Shown one piece after another: positions 1 to 6,052 of a stretch of DNA of 12,162 nt (position 1 is the first letter of the stretch; each line of letters opens with the position of its first letter). The notes under the pieces are model-generated. The model was given only the letters and a program-made list of their open reading frames with translations. It was not told the origin of the DNA and made no database searches. The translations under genes were made by a program, and so were the position numbers. Source of the DNA: Chloroflexota bacterium (GTDB taxonomy: Bacteria; Chloroflexota; Anaerolineae; Anaerolineales; DRMV01); contig JAADEN010000064.1 of the NCBI GenBank assembly GCA_013153375.1, forward strand, positions 1-12,162. Reading direction: 5' to 3'.

Positions 1-322
1 CACACCACCCACCCCCGCTCCGCCTCCAGGGTGCGCCGCTTGGGGCCAGGGCGCGTTCATCTATACCATCGGCATGGGCGCGCAAGTTGTGGATACTTCC
101 ACCGCAGAACCCGGAGATCCACCGCCGGGAGCCGCCCTACTCCGCTACATCGCGGCGGTGGGCGACGACAACGACCCGACCACGAATCTGTGCGATCGCC
201 CGCCCTACAACAGCAACTACGCCCTGGATTGCGGCAATTACTACTATCGCTCCAGCGGTGCGGACATCGCCGAAGTCTTCGACGAGATCGCCCGCCGCAT
301 TTTCACGCGTTTGTCGCATTAG
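1..322 (+). CDS. vWA-domain TadG-like pilus assembly protein (C-terminal part)
   Basis: This is the 3' end of a gene that begins before the window; the open frame starts at base 2 and ends with TAG at 320-322. The visible 106 residues contain a strand typical of the late part of a von Willebrand factor A domain (AFIYTIGMG), then ALLRYIAAVGDD, and finish with ADIAEVFDEIARRIFTRLSH. The order 'YTIG(L/M)G ... LL.YIA ... I..VFDEIA.RI..RL' is what I know from TadG-like proteins with a C-terminal vWA domain in Chloroflexota Tad loci. These proteins carry a TadE-like N-terminal membrane helix, not visible here, and act at the cell envelope. The gene ends 36 nt before a TadE gene on the same strand, which supports a shared operon. 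The vWA assignment is fairly sure; the TadG N-terminus is inferred. Confidence 0.75.
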   Translation, partial: TPPTPAPPPGCAAWGQGAFIYTIGMGAQVVDTSTAEPGDPPPGAALLRYIAAVGDDNDPTTNLCDRPPYNSNYALDCGNYYYRSSGADIAEVFDEIARRIFTRLSH

Positions 323-346
323 AATGTCGCTCGGGTCGTTATTCAT

Positions 347-351
347 GGAGG
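347..351 (+). promoter_or_regulatory. Ribosome binding site of the TadE-like gene
   Basis: GGAGG lies 7 nt before the ATG at 359. It fixes the start, so the short TadE leader (KKLYRFLWPRYPSG after Met) is the true N-terminus. Confidence 0.8.
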
Positions 352-358
352 ACGAGTT

Positions 359-3085
359 ATGAAAAAGTTATATCGGTTCTTGTGGCCTCGTTATCCCTCC
401 GGGCAAGGTATGCTGGAATTCGCCCTGGCCCTGCCCATTGCTTTGATGCTCCTCTTTGGGACCATCGAGTACGGCCGGCTGTTCCACGCCTGGACCATCG
501 TCAACAACGCGGCCGCGGAGGGGGCGCGTTACGCGTCTTCGGGCGAATGGAAGGAATCTTACTGTCCCGGCACCGATGACGACGGGGATGGATGGAAGTG
601 CCTGGAAAACGGCCAACCCATCTACAGCCGCATTGACCAGGCCCGCCTGCCCTCCATCCACCAGTATGTCGAAGACCTAACCCGTTCGCTGGCCAAGGAT
701 CCCACCGCGGGTTGGAAGCAACCCAAGTTCTTCCAAATCACCGTGTGCAGCAACCGGGATGTGGACGGCGACGGCGTCTCCGACTTCGTGTACCACCCGC
801 CCAGTGACACCAGTCCGCCGCAGTGCGCGCCGACCGAGGACGCCGGCTCTCTGCTCGCGGCTCGCGACACGCGCGTCATCGTGGCTGTGACTTACGAGTT
901 CGAATTCATCTTGCCTTTCGTGCGCAATGTGGCCCACACCGCGACTTTGCACGCCGAGCGCGAAGGCATCCTGGAGCGCTTCCGGGTCGAACGGGCCATC
1001 GAATTGCCGCCGACCATTGCGTTGCCGTCTCAGACGCCGACCAACACCCTCACGCCGACCGCGACCTTCACGCCCACTTCGACCGCGACTTTCACGCCTA
1101 CTTTCACGCCGACGCCCAGTCCTTCGCCGACCTTGACACCCACACCCACCTTCACGCCGACGCCCAGTTGCGATTTGATGGGCTTTGACTTCTTCGAGCC
1201 TCGGCGTCCCGACAATCCGCGCCTGATCGCTCGCTTCCACAACGACAACACCTTCAAAGCCTACCTCATGGATTCCCAGTTGACCTGGGACCCGAACTAC
1301 TTCAGCGATGTGGGTGGCACGGTGGATTGGTTCAAATGGGCGGGCACGCGTTACTATAACGGCGATGCGGCTTCGTCCCCAGTGCGGGTATCGCCCGCCA
1401 GTCCCATCCCCATGGACGCCAATGATCGGGTCCGCTGGATCGCGCGCCTCCAAGAGAGCGACTCGTCCACCGTGGACTTCAATAAACTGGCCAACGGCGA
1501 ATACACTTTGTGGCTGCAATTGGTCATCGATGTGGACAATGACGGCCCCGATACGGACAACGATCTCACCTGCGAATACACCCGCCAATGGCTTCCTATT
1601 CATGTGGAAATCATCGTGCCCGACACGGACAATTCCTATGTCATCCGCACCGGTTCGAGTAGCGAGCGCGAGCAAAGCCGTTTCGAAGCCGAAGCCTGGG
1701 ATCCCCTGGTAGGAACCACCAACGGCGCGGGCATCTCGGCGCTGGAATTCCGCATTGTGTCGCCAACAGGCGCCACAATTTGGACGCACACGGAATACTC
1801 GGCCCGATACTGCACCTTTGGCGGGGATACGACTTGCGCCTACATGGGCGACAGCCTGTGGAAGCAATTCCGGTCCGTGTTTCCCAATGGGACCTACACC
1901 ATCCAGGCGCGCGCCCGGCGAGCCAGCAATGGTATATGGAGCCCCTGGACCTCGCGCACCTTTATCCTGGACAAAGCCGCGCCCAGTTGCGACAACCTGG
2001 TGATCTCCCAACATCTGAGCATCGGGGATTGGGCTCAACTTTCCCTCAGGGTGCGCAACAACAACTACGGCTGGCTGGCGCCCTTCGAGTTGATGTACAC
2101 CCGTTTCGACTGGCATCCGCATACGACGGGATACTATGTGGATTGGCTGCAATGGCAATACACCTACTATTGGGGCGCGCCCAACGGTGCTCCGCCTGAT
2201 GCGGATTGGACGCCGTTGGAGGTGACCTCGACTCGCGACCAAAATCTGCTCTTGGCGGGCAACGGCGTGCAGAAACGCTGGCGCACGGATCTCGACGGCG
2301 GTTCGACGGTGTACGGTTCCTTCGCCGTGCTGTTGCGCTTCCAGGCCTTCGATGCGGCCGGCAATGTGATCCAGACCTGCGACATCACCGACAGTCTCGT
2401 CGCGAACACGCCGACGCCGACTTTCACGCCGAGCATTACGCCGACGCCGACGAACACTTTGACGCCGACCATCACCCCGTCGCCCACGAACACCCTCACG
2501 CCGACGCCCATCACGCCGTCGCCGACGCCGACCAATACGCTGACGCCGACGCCCACGCCGACCTTCTCGTGCGACGATCTGAACGCGGAATCCATCCTTC
2601 AAACCAACGGCATGATCCGCCTGACGGTCTCGAACGCGCACCCGACCATCAAGGTGCGCCTGAAGGATGCCCGCATCGTGTGGCCGCCACAGCCGAACCT
2701 GGAGGTGGACAACTTCCGTTGGAACGGCGGCATCTACGAGGTCCTGCACGACACGGACGGCGACGCGTACGACGACGCCACCGATGATGGCATCTTCCTG
2801 AACGCGGGCAGCACCGAGCGCTGGGAGGCCGACTTCGACCAGGGCAGCGATTCGTCGCCCTACATCTCGGGCACGGTCAAAGTCTGGCTGCACTTCGATA
2901 CGCCGGACGGCGTGTGCGAGATCTACGAATCCATCGGCTTCCCGCCGCCGACGCCGACCTTCACGCCGATGCCGACGCCCACGCCGCGGCCGACGAACAC
3001 ACCGACGCCTTCGCCCACGCCGCAGCCCGCGACCTCCACGCCGACACCCACGCCGACTTTGCAGTGGGGTGGTGGCGGCGGATGA
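359..3085 (+). CDS. Giant TadE-like pseudopilin with modular Pro/Thr-linked extracellular region
   Basis: A 908-aa protein whose first 60 residues are a TadE domain. A basic leader is followed by G15-Q-G-M-L-E20, which gives a possible prepilin-peptidase site after G15 with Glu at +5. A membrane helix at about 20-37 and the motif EYGR(38-40)..NNAAAEGARYAS follow. TadE proteins are minor pseudopilins of Tad (type IVc) pili and are usually under about 250 aa, so this one is several times the normal size. The TadE-type region runs to about 215. Pro/Thr tracts lie at about 218-270, 683-737 and 862-900. Between them are three related Cys-bounded modules (271-405, 544-674, 738-853) and one further beta-rich segment (about 416-540). 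The protein ends QWGGGGG. Asp-rich DxDGD motifs occur at 73-78, 134-139, 391-402 and 798-810. I infer a membrane-anchored surface stalk or adhesin. Its neighbours are the vWA gene and a membrane-anchored protein. Confidence 0.85.
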   Translation: MKKLYRFLWPRYPSGQGMLEFALALPIALMLLFGTIEYGRLFHAWTIVNNAAAEGARYASSGEWKESYCPGTDDDGDGWKCLENGQPIYSRIDQARLPSIHQYVEDLTRSLAKDPTAGWKQPKFFQITVCSNRDVDGDGVSDFVYHPPSDTSPPQCAPTEDAGSLLAARDTRVIVAVTYEFEFILPFVRNVAHTATLHAEREGILERFRVERAIELPPTIALPSQTPTNTLTPTATFTPTSTATFTPTFTPTPSPSPTLTPTPTFTPTPSCDLMGFDFFEPRRPDNPRLIARFHNDNTFKAYLMDSQLTWDPNYFSDVGGTVDWFKWAGTRYYNGDAASSPVRVSPASPIPMDANDRVRWIARLQESDSSTVDFNKLANGEYTLWLQLVIDVDNDGPDTDNDLTCEYTRQWLPIHVEIIVPDTDNSYVIRTGSSSEREQSRFEAEAWDPLVGTTNGAGISALEFRIVSPTGATIWTHTEYSARYCTFGGDTTCAYMGDSLWKQFRSVFPNGTYTIQARARRASNGIWSPWTSRTFILDKAAPSCDNLVISQHLSIGDWAQLSLRVRNNNYGWLAPFELMYTRFDWHPHTTGYYVDWLQWQYTYYWGAPNGAPPDADWTPLEVTSTRDQNLLLAGNGVQKRWRTDLDGGSTVYGSFAVLLRFQAFDAAGNVIQTCDITDSLVANTPTPTFTPSITPTPTNTLTPTITPSPTNTLTPTPITPSPTPTNTLTPTPTPTFSCDDLNAESILQTNGMIRLTVSNAHPTIKVRLKDARIVWPPQPNLEVDNFRWNGGIYEVLHDTDGDAYDDATDDGIFLNAGSTERWEADFDQGSDSSPYISGTVKVWLHFDTPDGVCEIYESIGFPPPTPTFTPMPTPTPRPTNTPTPSPTPQPATSTPTPTPTLQWGGGGG
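1010..1168 (+). repeat. Pro/Thr-coding low-complexity tract 1
   Basis: Irregular short repeats related to acgccgac/ttcacgcc encode a TPTxTFTPT-like linker of about 53 residues. It separates the TadE domain from the first Cys-bounded module. Such Pro/Thr stretches form extended, often glycosylated linkers in secreted proteins. Confidence 0.8.
1169..1573 (+). repeat. Cys-bounded module copy 1 (within TadE-like gene)
   Basis: Residues 271-405, from SCDLMGF to LTCEY. It contains VDWFKW (322-327), then RYY, then DRVRWIARL (356-364), then YTLWLQLVID before the closing Cys. The same order of landmarks recurs in copies 2 and 3. The two bounding cysteines probably form a disulfide; that is inferred. 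Confidence 0.7.
1988..2380 (+). repeat. Cys-bounded module copy 2 (within TadE-like gene)
   Basis: Residues 544-674, from SCDNLVI to IQTCDI. Landmarks matching copy 1 are VDWLQW (594-599), YTYYW, QKRWRTDLDGG (638-648) and YGSFAVLLRFQAF before the closing Cys. It is not preceded by a Pro/Thr tract but by a separate beta-rich segment (about 416-540). Confidence 0.7.
2405..2569 (+). repeat. Pro/Thr-coding low-complexity tract 2
   Basis: A second acgccgacg-type tract encoding about 55 residues of TPTPTNTLTPT repeats. It lies between module copies 2 and 3. Shared wording with tract 1 (PTNTLTPT) suggests duplication within the gene. Confidence 0.8.
2570..2917 (+). repeat. Cys-bounded module copy 3 (within TadE-like gene)
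   Basis: Residues 738-853, from SCDDLNA to GVCEIY. Landmarks are VDNFRW (783-788), GIYEV, TERWEADFDQG (819-829) and GTVKVWLHFDT before the closing Cys. It also carries an Asp-rich loop, DTDGDAYDDATDDG (798-811), resembling calcium-binding loops. Confidence 0.7.
2942..3058 (+). repeat. Pro/Thr-coding low-complexity tract 3
   Basis: The third tract encodes about 39 residues, PPTPTFTPMPTPTP and similar. It leads directly to the C-terminal tail QWGGGGG, so no folded domain follows it. Confidence 0.8.
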
Positions 3086-3094
3086 GGACGACAC

Positions 3095-3099
3095 GGAGG
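3095..3099 (+). promoter_or_regulatory. Ribosome binding site favouring the start at 3111
   Basis: GGAGG lies 11 nt before the ATG at 3111. An in-frame ATG at 3069 also exists but would place 14 polar residues before the membrane anchor and overlap the TadE gene, and I see no clear ribosome binding site for it. Confidence 0.55.
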
Positions 3100-3110
3100 C
3101 TCGCAAGACC

Positions 3111-3887
3111 ATGAATTCGACGCACTCCTTGCGTTGGCTGTGGATCGCCCTGGCGATACTGGTGCTGCTCATGCTGGCAGGTCTGCTGCTGCTACGCAGT
3201 CGCCCCGTTGCGCCGACCGCTGCCACCGCCGCGGTGGTCGGCGCAACGCCCTCGCCAACGCCCAATGTGGCCTACTTCGAAGCGCCCAACCGGGCCTTCC
3301 GCATCGGCCTGCCCGAGGGCTGGACGCCCGCGGGCCGGGCCGGCCAATGGTGGCTTTTCACCCGCGCGGAACCGCGTGACGAGGGCGAACCGGACGAAGT
3401 CGGGGATCTTCCTCCCGTGACGGCTCAGGACCTGGAAGACCCCTACCTGCGCTCTCAGATGCTGGCCTCCGCGCCCGCGGCGTTGGGCCTGACCTACGGC
3501 TCCCTCGGCGATCCCGTCTATGACCCCGAGGATGCGCTCTATCGCTGGCTGGTCGAGGCTGAGTTTTGGCTGCCCTGGTCGCCCTTCGCCTCGGCCGCGG
3601 CCGCGACCGACGCCGCCGACGAGGACGCGCCTTTCGCGTGGCGCACCCGCACCGTTGGGGCCGCGGGCTATCCGGCCGCGGAGGCCGACTTCCTCTGGGA
3701 CACGCCTCACGGCCCCCGGCAGGCCCGGCTGACCGTGGTCAAAGTCCACGACCAAAATTGGGTCTTTCTGGCCTACGCCTGGCCCGCCATCTGGGAGCAG
3801 GTGCAACAAGACCTGGAGCACATGCTGAACACTTTTGAGCCTGCGCCCAATCCGCCGCCCCTGGAGGCGGGAACGCCGGAATCCTGA
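3111..3887 (+). CDS. Membrane-anchored protein, possible PsbP/DcrB-like domain
   Basis: A 258-aa protein. Residues 8-28 form one strong hydrophobic helix (LWIALAILVLLMLAGLLLL) with few flanking charges, best read as an uncleaved signal anchor because no lipobox Cys is present. A Pro/Thr/Ala linker (32-52, ending TPSPTP) follows. The outer domain begins VAYFEAPNRAFRIGLPEGW (53-71) and ends DQNWVFLAYAWPAIWEQV...MLNTFEP (214-243). The pattern 'F.I.LP.GW' early and 'WVFLAYA.P...W......ML.TF' late recalls PsbP/DcrB/LpqN-type domains, but that is my pattern match and the middle is not diagnostic. The gene starts 25 nt after the TadE-like gene, so it probably belongs to the same operon. The specific function is unknown; a role at the surface appendage is inferred from position only. 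Confidence 0.75.
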   Translation: MNSTHSLRWLWIALAILVLLMLAGLLLLRSRPVAPTAATAAVVGATPSPTPNVAYFEAPNRAFRIGLPEGWTPAGRAGQWWLFTRAEPRDEGEPDEVGDLPPVTAQDLEDPYLRSQMLASAPAALGLTYGSLGDPVYDPEDALYRWLVEAEFWLPWSPFASAAAATDAADEDAPFAWRTRTVGAAGYPAAEADFLWDTPHGPRQARLTVVKVHDQNWVFLAYAWPAIWEQVQQDLEHMLNTFEPAPNPPPLEAGTPES

Positions 3888-3910
3888 CTTCCCCCGCGGA
3901 TTTCTTCCTT

Positions 3911-3944
3911 CGCCGCGTCACAGATGGGCGTCTGTGACGCGGCG
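3911..3944. repeat. Perfect 14-bp inverted repeat (hairpin)
   Basis: Arms 3911-3924 (CGCCGCGTCACAGA) and 3931-3944 (TCTGTGACGCGGCG) are exact reverse complements around the 6-nt loop TGGGCG. It sits 23 nt after the end of the membrane-anchored gene and 12 nt before an extended -10 candidate. Neither strand has a T-run after the stem, so it is not a canonical intrinsic terminator. It may end transcription by hairpin alone, or be an operator covering the -35 region. Confidence 0.8.
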
Positions 3945-3955
3945 CCGCGTTCTCG

Positions 3956-3964
3956 TGATACAAT
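3956..3964 (+). promoter_or_regulatory. Extended -10 promoter candidate for UPF0316-ftsY
   Basis: TGATACAAT fits the extended -10 form TGnTAnAAT. No good -35 hexamer is seen 16-18 bp upstream, which an extended -10 may not need. It lies 31 nt before the ATG at 3996. Confidence 0.4.
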
Positions 3965-3984
3965 TCGCCGCGGCATCTCGCTTT

Positions 3985-3988
3985 GGAG
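3985..3988 (+). promoter_or_regulatory. Ribosome binding site fixing the UPF0316 start
   Basis: GGAG lies 7 nt before ATG 3996. This favours 3996 over the in-frame ATG at 3924, which falls inside the hairpin and would add a charged stretch before the first membrane helix. Confidence 0.65.
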
Positions 3989-3995
3989 CGCCCGC

Positions 3996-4526
3996 ATGAA
4001 CGCTTCGCTTTGGCTTTCGGCCCTTTCCATCTTCGGCCTGCGCGTGTTCGAAGTCTCGTTGGGCACGCTGCGCATGCTGATGCTCTTTCGCGGCTACCGG
4101 CTGCTCACCTGGGTGCTGAGTTTCGTGCAGTCTTTGGTCTTCGTCATCGCGGTGGGCGCGGTGCTCAAGGGCGCCAGCCACCCGGTGCAGTTTGCAGCCT
4201 ATGCCGCGGGCTACGCGACGGGCACCTTGTTGGGAATGTACCTGGAAGGCCGTTTGGCGTTGGGCTACAGTTATGTGCGCATCATCAGTCCGACCCAGGG
4301 GGCGCGCATCGCCCAGGCTTTGCGCGACAAGGGCTTTGCCGTCACCGAGATCCCGGCTCGGGGCCGCACCGGCACGGTGGGCATGCTGGAAGCCGCGGTG
4401 GCGCGCAAAGATCTGTCCGAAGTCGAAGAACTGGTGCAGAGCATGGATCCCGGCGCGTTCATCACGGTGGAAGAAATTCGCTCGCCGCGGCGCGGGTACT
4501 TCCGCACCAACTCGCGGCCCTCGTAG
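3996..4526 (+). CDS. UPF0316 family membrane protein (DUF5698/DUF2179)
   Basis: A 176-aa protein. Its N-terminal half has three probable membrane helices (about 4-28, 34-57 and 63-86), with the family-like stretches LRVFEVSLGTLRMLMLFRG and FAAYAAGYATGTLLGMYLEG. The C-terminal half (about 93-165) is a soluble alpha/beta domain: VRIISPTQGARIAQALRDKG, then GRTGTVGMLEAAVARKDL, then DPGAFITVEEI. This order of three helices plus a DUF2179-type cytosolic domain and this length match the UPF0316 family. The C-terminal domain resembles that of YitT-type proteins; the biochemical role is not established. The gene is followed after 45 nt by ftsY on the same strand, so they probably form a two-gene transcript from the promoter near 3956. 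Confidence 0.85.
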   Translation: MNASLWLSALSIFGLRVFEVSLGTLRMLMLFRGYRLLTWVLSFVQSLVFVIAVGAVLKGASHPVQFAAYAAGYATGTLLGMYLEGRLALGYSYVRIISPTQGARIAQALRDKGFAVTEIPARGRTGTVGMLEAAVARKDLSEVEELVQSMDPGAFITVEEIRSPRRGYFRTNSRPS

Positions 4527-4558
4527 CGCGGCATTCCACCCTCGAGTTGGCCCTTCTC

Positions 4559-4565
4559 GGAGGAA
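4559..4565 (+). promoter_or_regulatory. Ribosome binding site of ftsY
   Basis: GGAGGAA lies 6 nt before the ATG at 4572, a strong match that fixes the start. Confidence 0.8.
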
Positions 4566-4571
4566 GTCCCC

Positions 4572-5501
4572 ATGCGTGATTGGTTGAACAAATGGCGTCA
4601 AGGTCTGGCCCGCACCCGCAAGACCACCTTTGGCCGCCTGGCCCAGTGGCTGGGCGCGACGGAGATCTCCGACCAGACCTGGGACGACCTGGAGGCGCTG
4701 CTCATCCAGGCCGACCTGGGCGTGGATTTGACCTTGGACATCGTCGAGCAGTTGCGGGAGCGGGTGCGCCGCGAGGGCATCACCCGAACCGAAGAACTGC
4801 GCACTCTGTTGCAGGAAGTGCTGCGGGAGACGCTGCAAGAGCCGCCGCCTATCACCTACCCCGCCCGGCCCACGGTCATCCTGGTGGTGGGCGTCAACGG
4901 CAGCGGCAAGACCACCACCATCGCCAAACTGGCCCGCCGTCTGCAGCGGGAGGGCAAGCAGGTGCTCCTGGCCGCGGCGGACACCTTCCGGGCTGCGGCC
5001 ATCGACCAACTCAAGGTCTGGGGGCAGCGCCTGGGCGTGCCCGTGATCGCGAACCAACCGGGCAGCGATCCGGGAGCGGTGACCTACGACGCAATTCGGT
5101 CAGCCCAGGCCCGCGGCACGGATGTCGTGCTGGTGGACACCGCGGGGCGGCTGCACACGCGCTACAACCTGATGGAAGAGTTGAAGAAAGTGCGGCGGGT
5201 GGCGGGCAAGGCCCAACCCGGCGCGCCCCACCATGTCTGGCTGGTGATGGACGCCACCACGGGCCAGAATGCGCTGCAGCAGGCCAAGGCCTTCAAAGAA
5301 GCCGTGGGCGTCACGGGCGTCATCCTGGCCAAGTTGGACTCGTCGGCCAAGGGCGGCATGGTCTTCGCGATTCAGCGCGAGTTAGGGCTCCCCATCCTGT
5401 TCGTGGGCCTGGGCGAAGGCCCCGATGACCTGGAGCCTTTTGATCCCGACGCGTTCGTTCAGGGGCTTTTGGAAGTGGATGATTCGGAAGTCGTGGCGTG
5501 A
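4572..5501 (+). CDS. ftsY: Signal recognition particle receptor FtsY
   Basis: A 309-aa SRP-family GTPase that docks SRP-ribosome complexes at the membrane for co-translational insertion. The N domain is a four-helix bundle (about 1-90, with WDDLEALLIQADLGVD at 37-52). The G domain shows the P-loop GVNGSGKTT (107-115), DTFRAAA (137-143), DTAGR (189-193), AKLD at the G4 position (253-256), SSAKGG (257-262) and the closing GLGEGPDDLEPFD (279-291). DDLEPF and the DTFRAAA form separate FtsY from Ffh, and there is no M domain. The acidic A domain of proteobacterial FtsY is absent, so the N-terminal helix (MRDWLNKWRQGLARTRK) probably serves as the membrane contact, as in other short FtsY proteins. 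The G4 motif is usually TKLD, so Ala is a mild variation. It lies downstream of the UPF0316 gene. Confidence 0.97.
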   Translation: MRDWLNKWRQGLARTRKTTFGRLAQWLGATEISDQTWDDLEALLIQADLGVDLTLDIVEQLRERVRREGITRTEELRTLLQEVLRETLQEPPPITYPARPTVILVVGVNGSGKTTTIAKLARRLQREGKQVLLAAADTFRAAAIDQLKVWGQRLGVPVIANQPGSDPGAVTYDAIRSAQARGTDVVLVDTAGRLHTRYNLMEELKKVRRVAGKAQPGAPHHVWLVMDATTGQNALQQAKAFKEAVGVTGVILAKLDSSAKGGMVFAIQRELGLPILFVGLGEGPDDLEPFDPDAFVQGLLEVDDSEVVA

Positions 5502-5510
5502 GGGGTTTAT

Positions 5511-5539
5511 TTGGCTATACGCAATACAAGCCGTTTTTT
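5511..5539 (+). terminator. Weak intrinsic terminator after ftsY
   Basis: GGCT (5513-5516) can pair with AGCC (5529-5532), with two further inner pairs, and is followed by G and six Ts (5534-5539). The stem is short and interrupted, but the T-run and the position 12 nt after the ftsY stop support a plus-strand terminator between convergent genes. Confidence 0.4.
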
Positions 5540-5553
5540 AGGGGGAAGAATCT

Positions 5554-6012
5554 TCAGGCCGCGGGGCTGCCGCCCGAACGACGCGGCCCTACGGGACGAA
5601 TGCCCCGATAGACCCGCGCGCCCGAGAGCAAGCGCACCAGCGTCTGAGGCGACTTGTTGAGCCAGGCGGCCATCTCGCGCGGGGTCATGGGCGCGTTGCC
5701 GTGGGCCAGCAAGAGCCGGAAGATGGATTCCACCACCGAAGTGCGCTCGCGCAAGAACTCGGGCTGCTGCGCGCAGTGCGTCATGAGCACATGCAGCAAG
5801 CCGTCCACGCGGCGCACCTCCGCGGTCTCCGGGTCCACCCAGTCGAACTGCTCCGTGGCGGCCAGGTTGGCGAACTGGGCGCGGTGCTCCTCGCACAGCA
5901 GATTGCGCAGGTAAATCCGCCAATCGCGATCGCGTTTTTGCCACCACTCAAAATCGATGTGGAAGGGCGTGTCCACCGTGGGACGGATCAGACTGCCGGG
6001 TTTGGGCGTCAT
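5554..6012 (-). CDS. Uncharacterised protein with HTH-like C-terminal half
   Basis: A 152-aa protein I do not recognise by name. The N-terminal part (1-60) is rich in aromatic and charged residues (FHIDFEWWQKRDRDWRIYL, 17-35). A central segment reads DWVDPETAEVRRVDGLLHVLMTHC (57-80). The C-terminal half (93-140) looks like a winged-helix or HTH unit: VVESIFRLLLAHGNAPMTP, then REMAAWLNKSPQTLVRLLSG, then RVYRGIRPV. 'MTPREMAAWLNKSPQTLVRLL' has the helix-turn-helix rhythm. The ATG at 6012 has AAGGAG 8 nt upstream. The gene follows the 529-aa gene after 40 nt on the same strand, so both are probably transcribed together. A role in regulation is inferred from the HTH pattern only; no catalytic motif is visible. 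Confidence 0.7.
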   Translation of the reverse strand: MTPKPGSLIRPTVDTPFHIDFEWWQKRDRDWRIYLRNLLCEEHRAQFANLAATEQFDWVDPETAEVRRVDGLLHVLMTHCAQQPEFLRERTSVVESIFRLLLAHGNAPMTPREMAAWLNKSPQTLVRLLSGARVYRGIRPVGPRRSGGSPAA

Positions 6013-6052
6013 GCCGCGTTCTCCTTCGTGCGTGCCGGGCCATCGCCATGCC

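Noticed and set aside
3069..3110. Earlier in-frame ATG for the membrane-anchored gene
   Set aside because: It adds 14 polar residues before the anchor, overlaps the TadE gene and lacks a clear ribosome binding site.
677..3265. Long minus-strand open frame opposite the TadE-like gene
   Set aside because: Its translation is Arg/Gly/Val-rich low-complexity protein caused by GC-rich codons and Pro/Thr repeats; the plus-strand gene has clear domains and a ribosome binding site.
3911..3944. Hairpin as a standard Rho-independent terminator
   Set aside because: No T-run follows the stem on either strand; it is kept as an inverted repeat of uncertain role.
3918..5057. Minus-strand open frame opposite UPF0316 and ftsY
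   Set aside because: No motif is visible, and two family-matched genes with ribosome binding sites occupy the plus strand.
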